Positions 6,195 to 7,399 of a stretch of 7,399 nucleotides of DNA are shown in pieces. The position numbers and the translations under genes were made by a program. The DNA lies in assembly GCA_905372605.1 (NCBI GenBank), contig CAJPPQ010000058.1:1-7399 (forward strand), given 5' to 3'. Numbering within the stretch: the stretch's first letter is position 1; each line of letters starts with the position of its first letter. Origin of the DNA: Porphyromonadaceae bacterium (GTDB taxonomy: Bacteria; Bacteroidota; Bacteroidia; Bacteroidales; Paludibacteraceae). Below the pieces are notes generated by a model. The model was not told where the DNA came from. It saw nothing but the letters and a program-made list of their open reading frames with translations, and ran no database searches.

Positions 6195-7130
6195 CTATAT
6201 TATTACAAAAAGCGACGTAAGCCCTATAAAAATCCAAAGCAATACACCCAATAGTATAGGCTTGATACCTACTGTCTTCACTGCATCTATCGACAAGCAA
6301 GAGCCGATAAAAAATAGCGTCACCGTAAGCGATTTTTTGGCAACGAATACCACTGCTTTCGATATCTCGGCAGGTATCGAAAGATAGGTATTTGCCAGCA
6401 TAGCCAATACAAAAAACAAGATGAACCAAGGTAGTTTTATCTTCGAACTTTTGTCTTTGAATATAAACATAGTAACGAAAGTAAGCGGAATTATCCACAG
6501 AGCTCGCGTGAGTTTCACGGTAGTTGCCGTCTGCAGAGCAAGATTGGTATGACCTGCGTACGAGCTGTATATCTCTCCCGCACCTACTACGGAGCTTGTG
6601 TCGTGTATTGCTATAGCAGCCCAAGTACCAAACTGCGTATCGCTCAGACCGAGTATCTTTCCTATGGGAGGGAATATTAATAGTGCCAAAGCATTCAATA
6701 TAAATATAGTAGCTATGGAGATAGATATTTCGCTATCGTTCGATTTGGTTATCGGAGCAACGGCAGCAATGGCGCTTCCGCCACATATCGCAGTACCGGC
6801 AGATATAAGGTACGTAGAGGTCTTCGGCAGCTTCACCCACTTACCGAGAAACCATCCCAATATCATCACAAGCGATACGGATACAATTGTAAACAACATA
6901 CCGTCTTTGCCCGATTGCAAGGCTTCGTGAATATTCATACCGAAACCAAGACCCACGACCGATATTTGCAGAAGATTTTTCGATATTTTCTTCGACATCT
7001 TAGGCAGCGGATTGCCAAATACGATAGCGAAGACAATACCTGCCAGAAGCCCCACGGCAGGGCTTGTAAAAACCGTAGCCAAAGCCACGACGACGAACGA
7101 TATCGTCTTTACATGTTCAATCTTTATCAT
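6195..7130 (-). CDS. YeiH/UPF0324 family transporter, putative sulfate exporter
   Basis: A 311-residue integral membrane protein with about ten predicted hydrophobic segments, the usual size for the YeiH/UPF0324 family (Pfam Cons_hypoth698, putative sulfate exporter family). Family motifs are all present: LLQISVVGLGFGMN (53-66), GTAICGGSAIAAVAPI (112-127), AIHDTSSVVGAG (174-185), TVKLTRALWIIPL (204-216) and a late FFIGSCLSID segment (273-282). Transport of sulfate or sulfur-containing anions is suggested by family members near sulfonate-degrading genes; it is weakly proven and the substrate here is unknown, since no sulfur gene is nearby. The ATG at 7130 overlaps the last 14 bases of the upstream exonuclease gene, implying one transcript with coupled translation. 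No convincing terminator hairpin follows before the hflX promoter. Confidence 0.88.
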   Translation of the reverse strand: MIKIEHVKTISFVVVALATVFTSPAVGLLAGIVFAIVFGNPLPKMSKKISKNLLQISVVGLGFGMNIHEALQSGKDGMLFTIVSVSLVMILGWFLGKWVKLPKTSTYLISAGTAICGGSAIAAVAPITKSNDSEISISIATIFILNALALLIFPPIGKILGLSDTQFGTWAAIAIHDTSSVVGAGEIYSSYAGHTNLALQTATTVKLTRALWIIPLTFVTMFIFKDKSSKIKLPWFILFFVLAMLANTYLSIPAEISKAVVFVAKKSLTVTLFFIGSCLSIDAVKTVGIKPILLGVLLWIFIGLTSLFVII

Positions 7131-7399
7131 TTATTGCTTTTTTTTTGGTTAGTTTCAGATATATTTGTCGGCAAGCCCAAGCGTCGGTAGCTGCATATAC
7201 TTGCTGTGCGCGGTTGAGTATCTTTGCCTCCCAGTTCGATAGCTGCTGGCTCTTCGAAATCTTTTTACCGAATACGATAGCGTATATCTTTTGCAGTCCG
7301 AGCTCTTCGATACCATAATCGCCTACGATATTTTGCAAGTCGACGAAATTTTTGGGTTCGAATTTCGACCACACTCTGAGATTTCGGAGGTCGCCGTGT
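7117..7399 (-). CDS. 3'-5' exonuclease, RNase D-like DEDDy family, C-terminal part
   Basis: The frame is open to the window edge, so only the last 93 codons are seen. Readable from the edge: HGDLRNLRVWSKF, then NFVDLQNIVGDYGIEELGLQKIYAIVFGKKISKSQQLSNWEAKILN and the Exo III motif region YAATDAWACRQIYLKL. Tyr and Asp of YAATD are the YxxxD pair of the DEDDy exonuclease fold that binds the catalytic metals together with acidic residues in the missing N-terminal part. The SNWEAKILNRAQQVYAATDAWA stretch is typical of the short, stand-alone 3'-5' exonuclease domain proteins of Bacteroidales, related to RNase D and WRN exonuclease. Such enzymes trim 3' ends of RNA or DNA; the actual substrate is unknown. 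The GTG at 7374 is an internal Val rather than a start. The stop lies 14 bases inside the following transporter gene. Confidence 0.88.
   Translation of the reverse strand, partial: HGDLRNLRVWSKFEPKNFVDLQNIVGDYGIEELGLQKIYAIVFGKKISKSQQLSNWEAKILNRAQQVYAATDAWACRQIYLKLTKKKAINDKD

Noticed and set aside
6174..6195. Hairpin GAGTAT...ATACACTC as terminator of the transporter gene
   Set aside because: The stem has a bulge, is short and A/T-rich, lies at the stop codon and is not followed by a clear T run on the minus strand.
7117..7374. A separate 85-residue gene starting at GTG 7374
   Set aside because: The frame stays open to the window edge and the sequence before the GTG continues the exonuclease fold, so this is the end of a longer gene.
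1..7399. CRISPR arrays, tRNA/rRNA genes, insertion sequences or phage genes
   Set aside because: No regularly spaced repeats, no tRNA-like cloverleaf in the short gaps, no transposase or integrase frame and no terminal inverted repeats were seen; coding is nearly continuous and of chromosomal type.

Overview
The window comes from a member of the Bacteroidota, most likely order Bacteroidales. Three things point there. The gene content is typical of that group: a DUF4271 membrane protein next to hemD, a large OstA-like protein, and an HflX of Bacteroidetes type. Promoters follow the Bacteroidetes TAnnTTTG (-7) pattern with no E. coli-like -10/-35 elements. Shine-Dalgarno signals are absent or weak. 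The genus cannot be read from this sequence. ATA (Ile) and TCG (Ser) codons are used heavily, and the words TATCG/CGATA recur far more often than chance.

Left end (1-872): the first codons of a hybrid cluster protein gene (hcp, minus strand, cut by the window edge) face a plus-strand Crp/Fnr-family regulator. The 148-base gap between them carries a perfect palindrome, TGTAAC-N4-GTTACA, with Crp/Fnr operator geometry. It sits where the -33 element of both divergent promoters should be. This is most simply an HcpR-Hcp nitrosative-stress module with its own operator.

Middle (881-6110, minus strand): a tightly packed five-gene run reads hflX, ostA-like, LOG-family phosphoribohydrolase, DUF4271 membrane protein, hemD. 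Gaps are 1, 19, 2 and 27 bases. A good Bacteroidetes promoter (-33 TTTG, 20-base spacer, -7 TACCTTTG) lies just before hflX. The run combines ribosome rescue, outer-membrane LPS export, nucleotide salvage or detoxification, a membrane protein of unknown function, and tetrapyrrole synthesis. hemD converges on the regulator gene with only 8 bases between their stops.

Right end (6195-7399, minus strand): a YeiH/UPF0324 membrane transporter (putative sulfate exporter family) starts inside the last codons of a 3'-5' exonuclease gene of the RNase D-like DEDDy type, whose 5' part lies beyond the window.

Almost everything is protein-coding. There is no gene-free stretch over 300 bases, and I saw no RNA gene, mobile element or CRISPR array. 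Most of the window is ordinary conserved Bacteroidales chromosome. The most interesting part is the hcp/regulator control region. A possible functional link between heme/tetrapyrrole synthesis (hemD) and the adjacent regulator, whose characterised relatives bind heme, is speculative.
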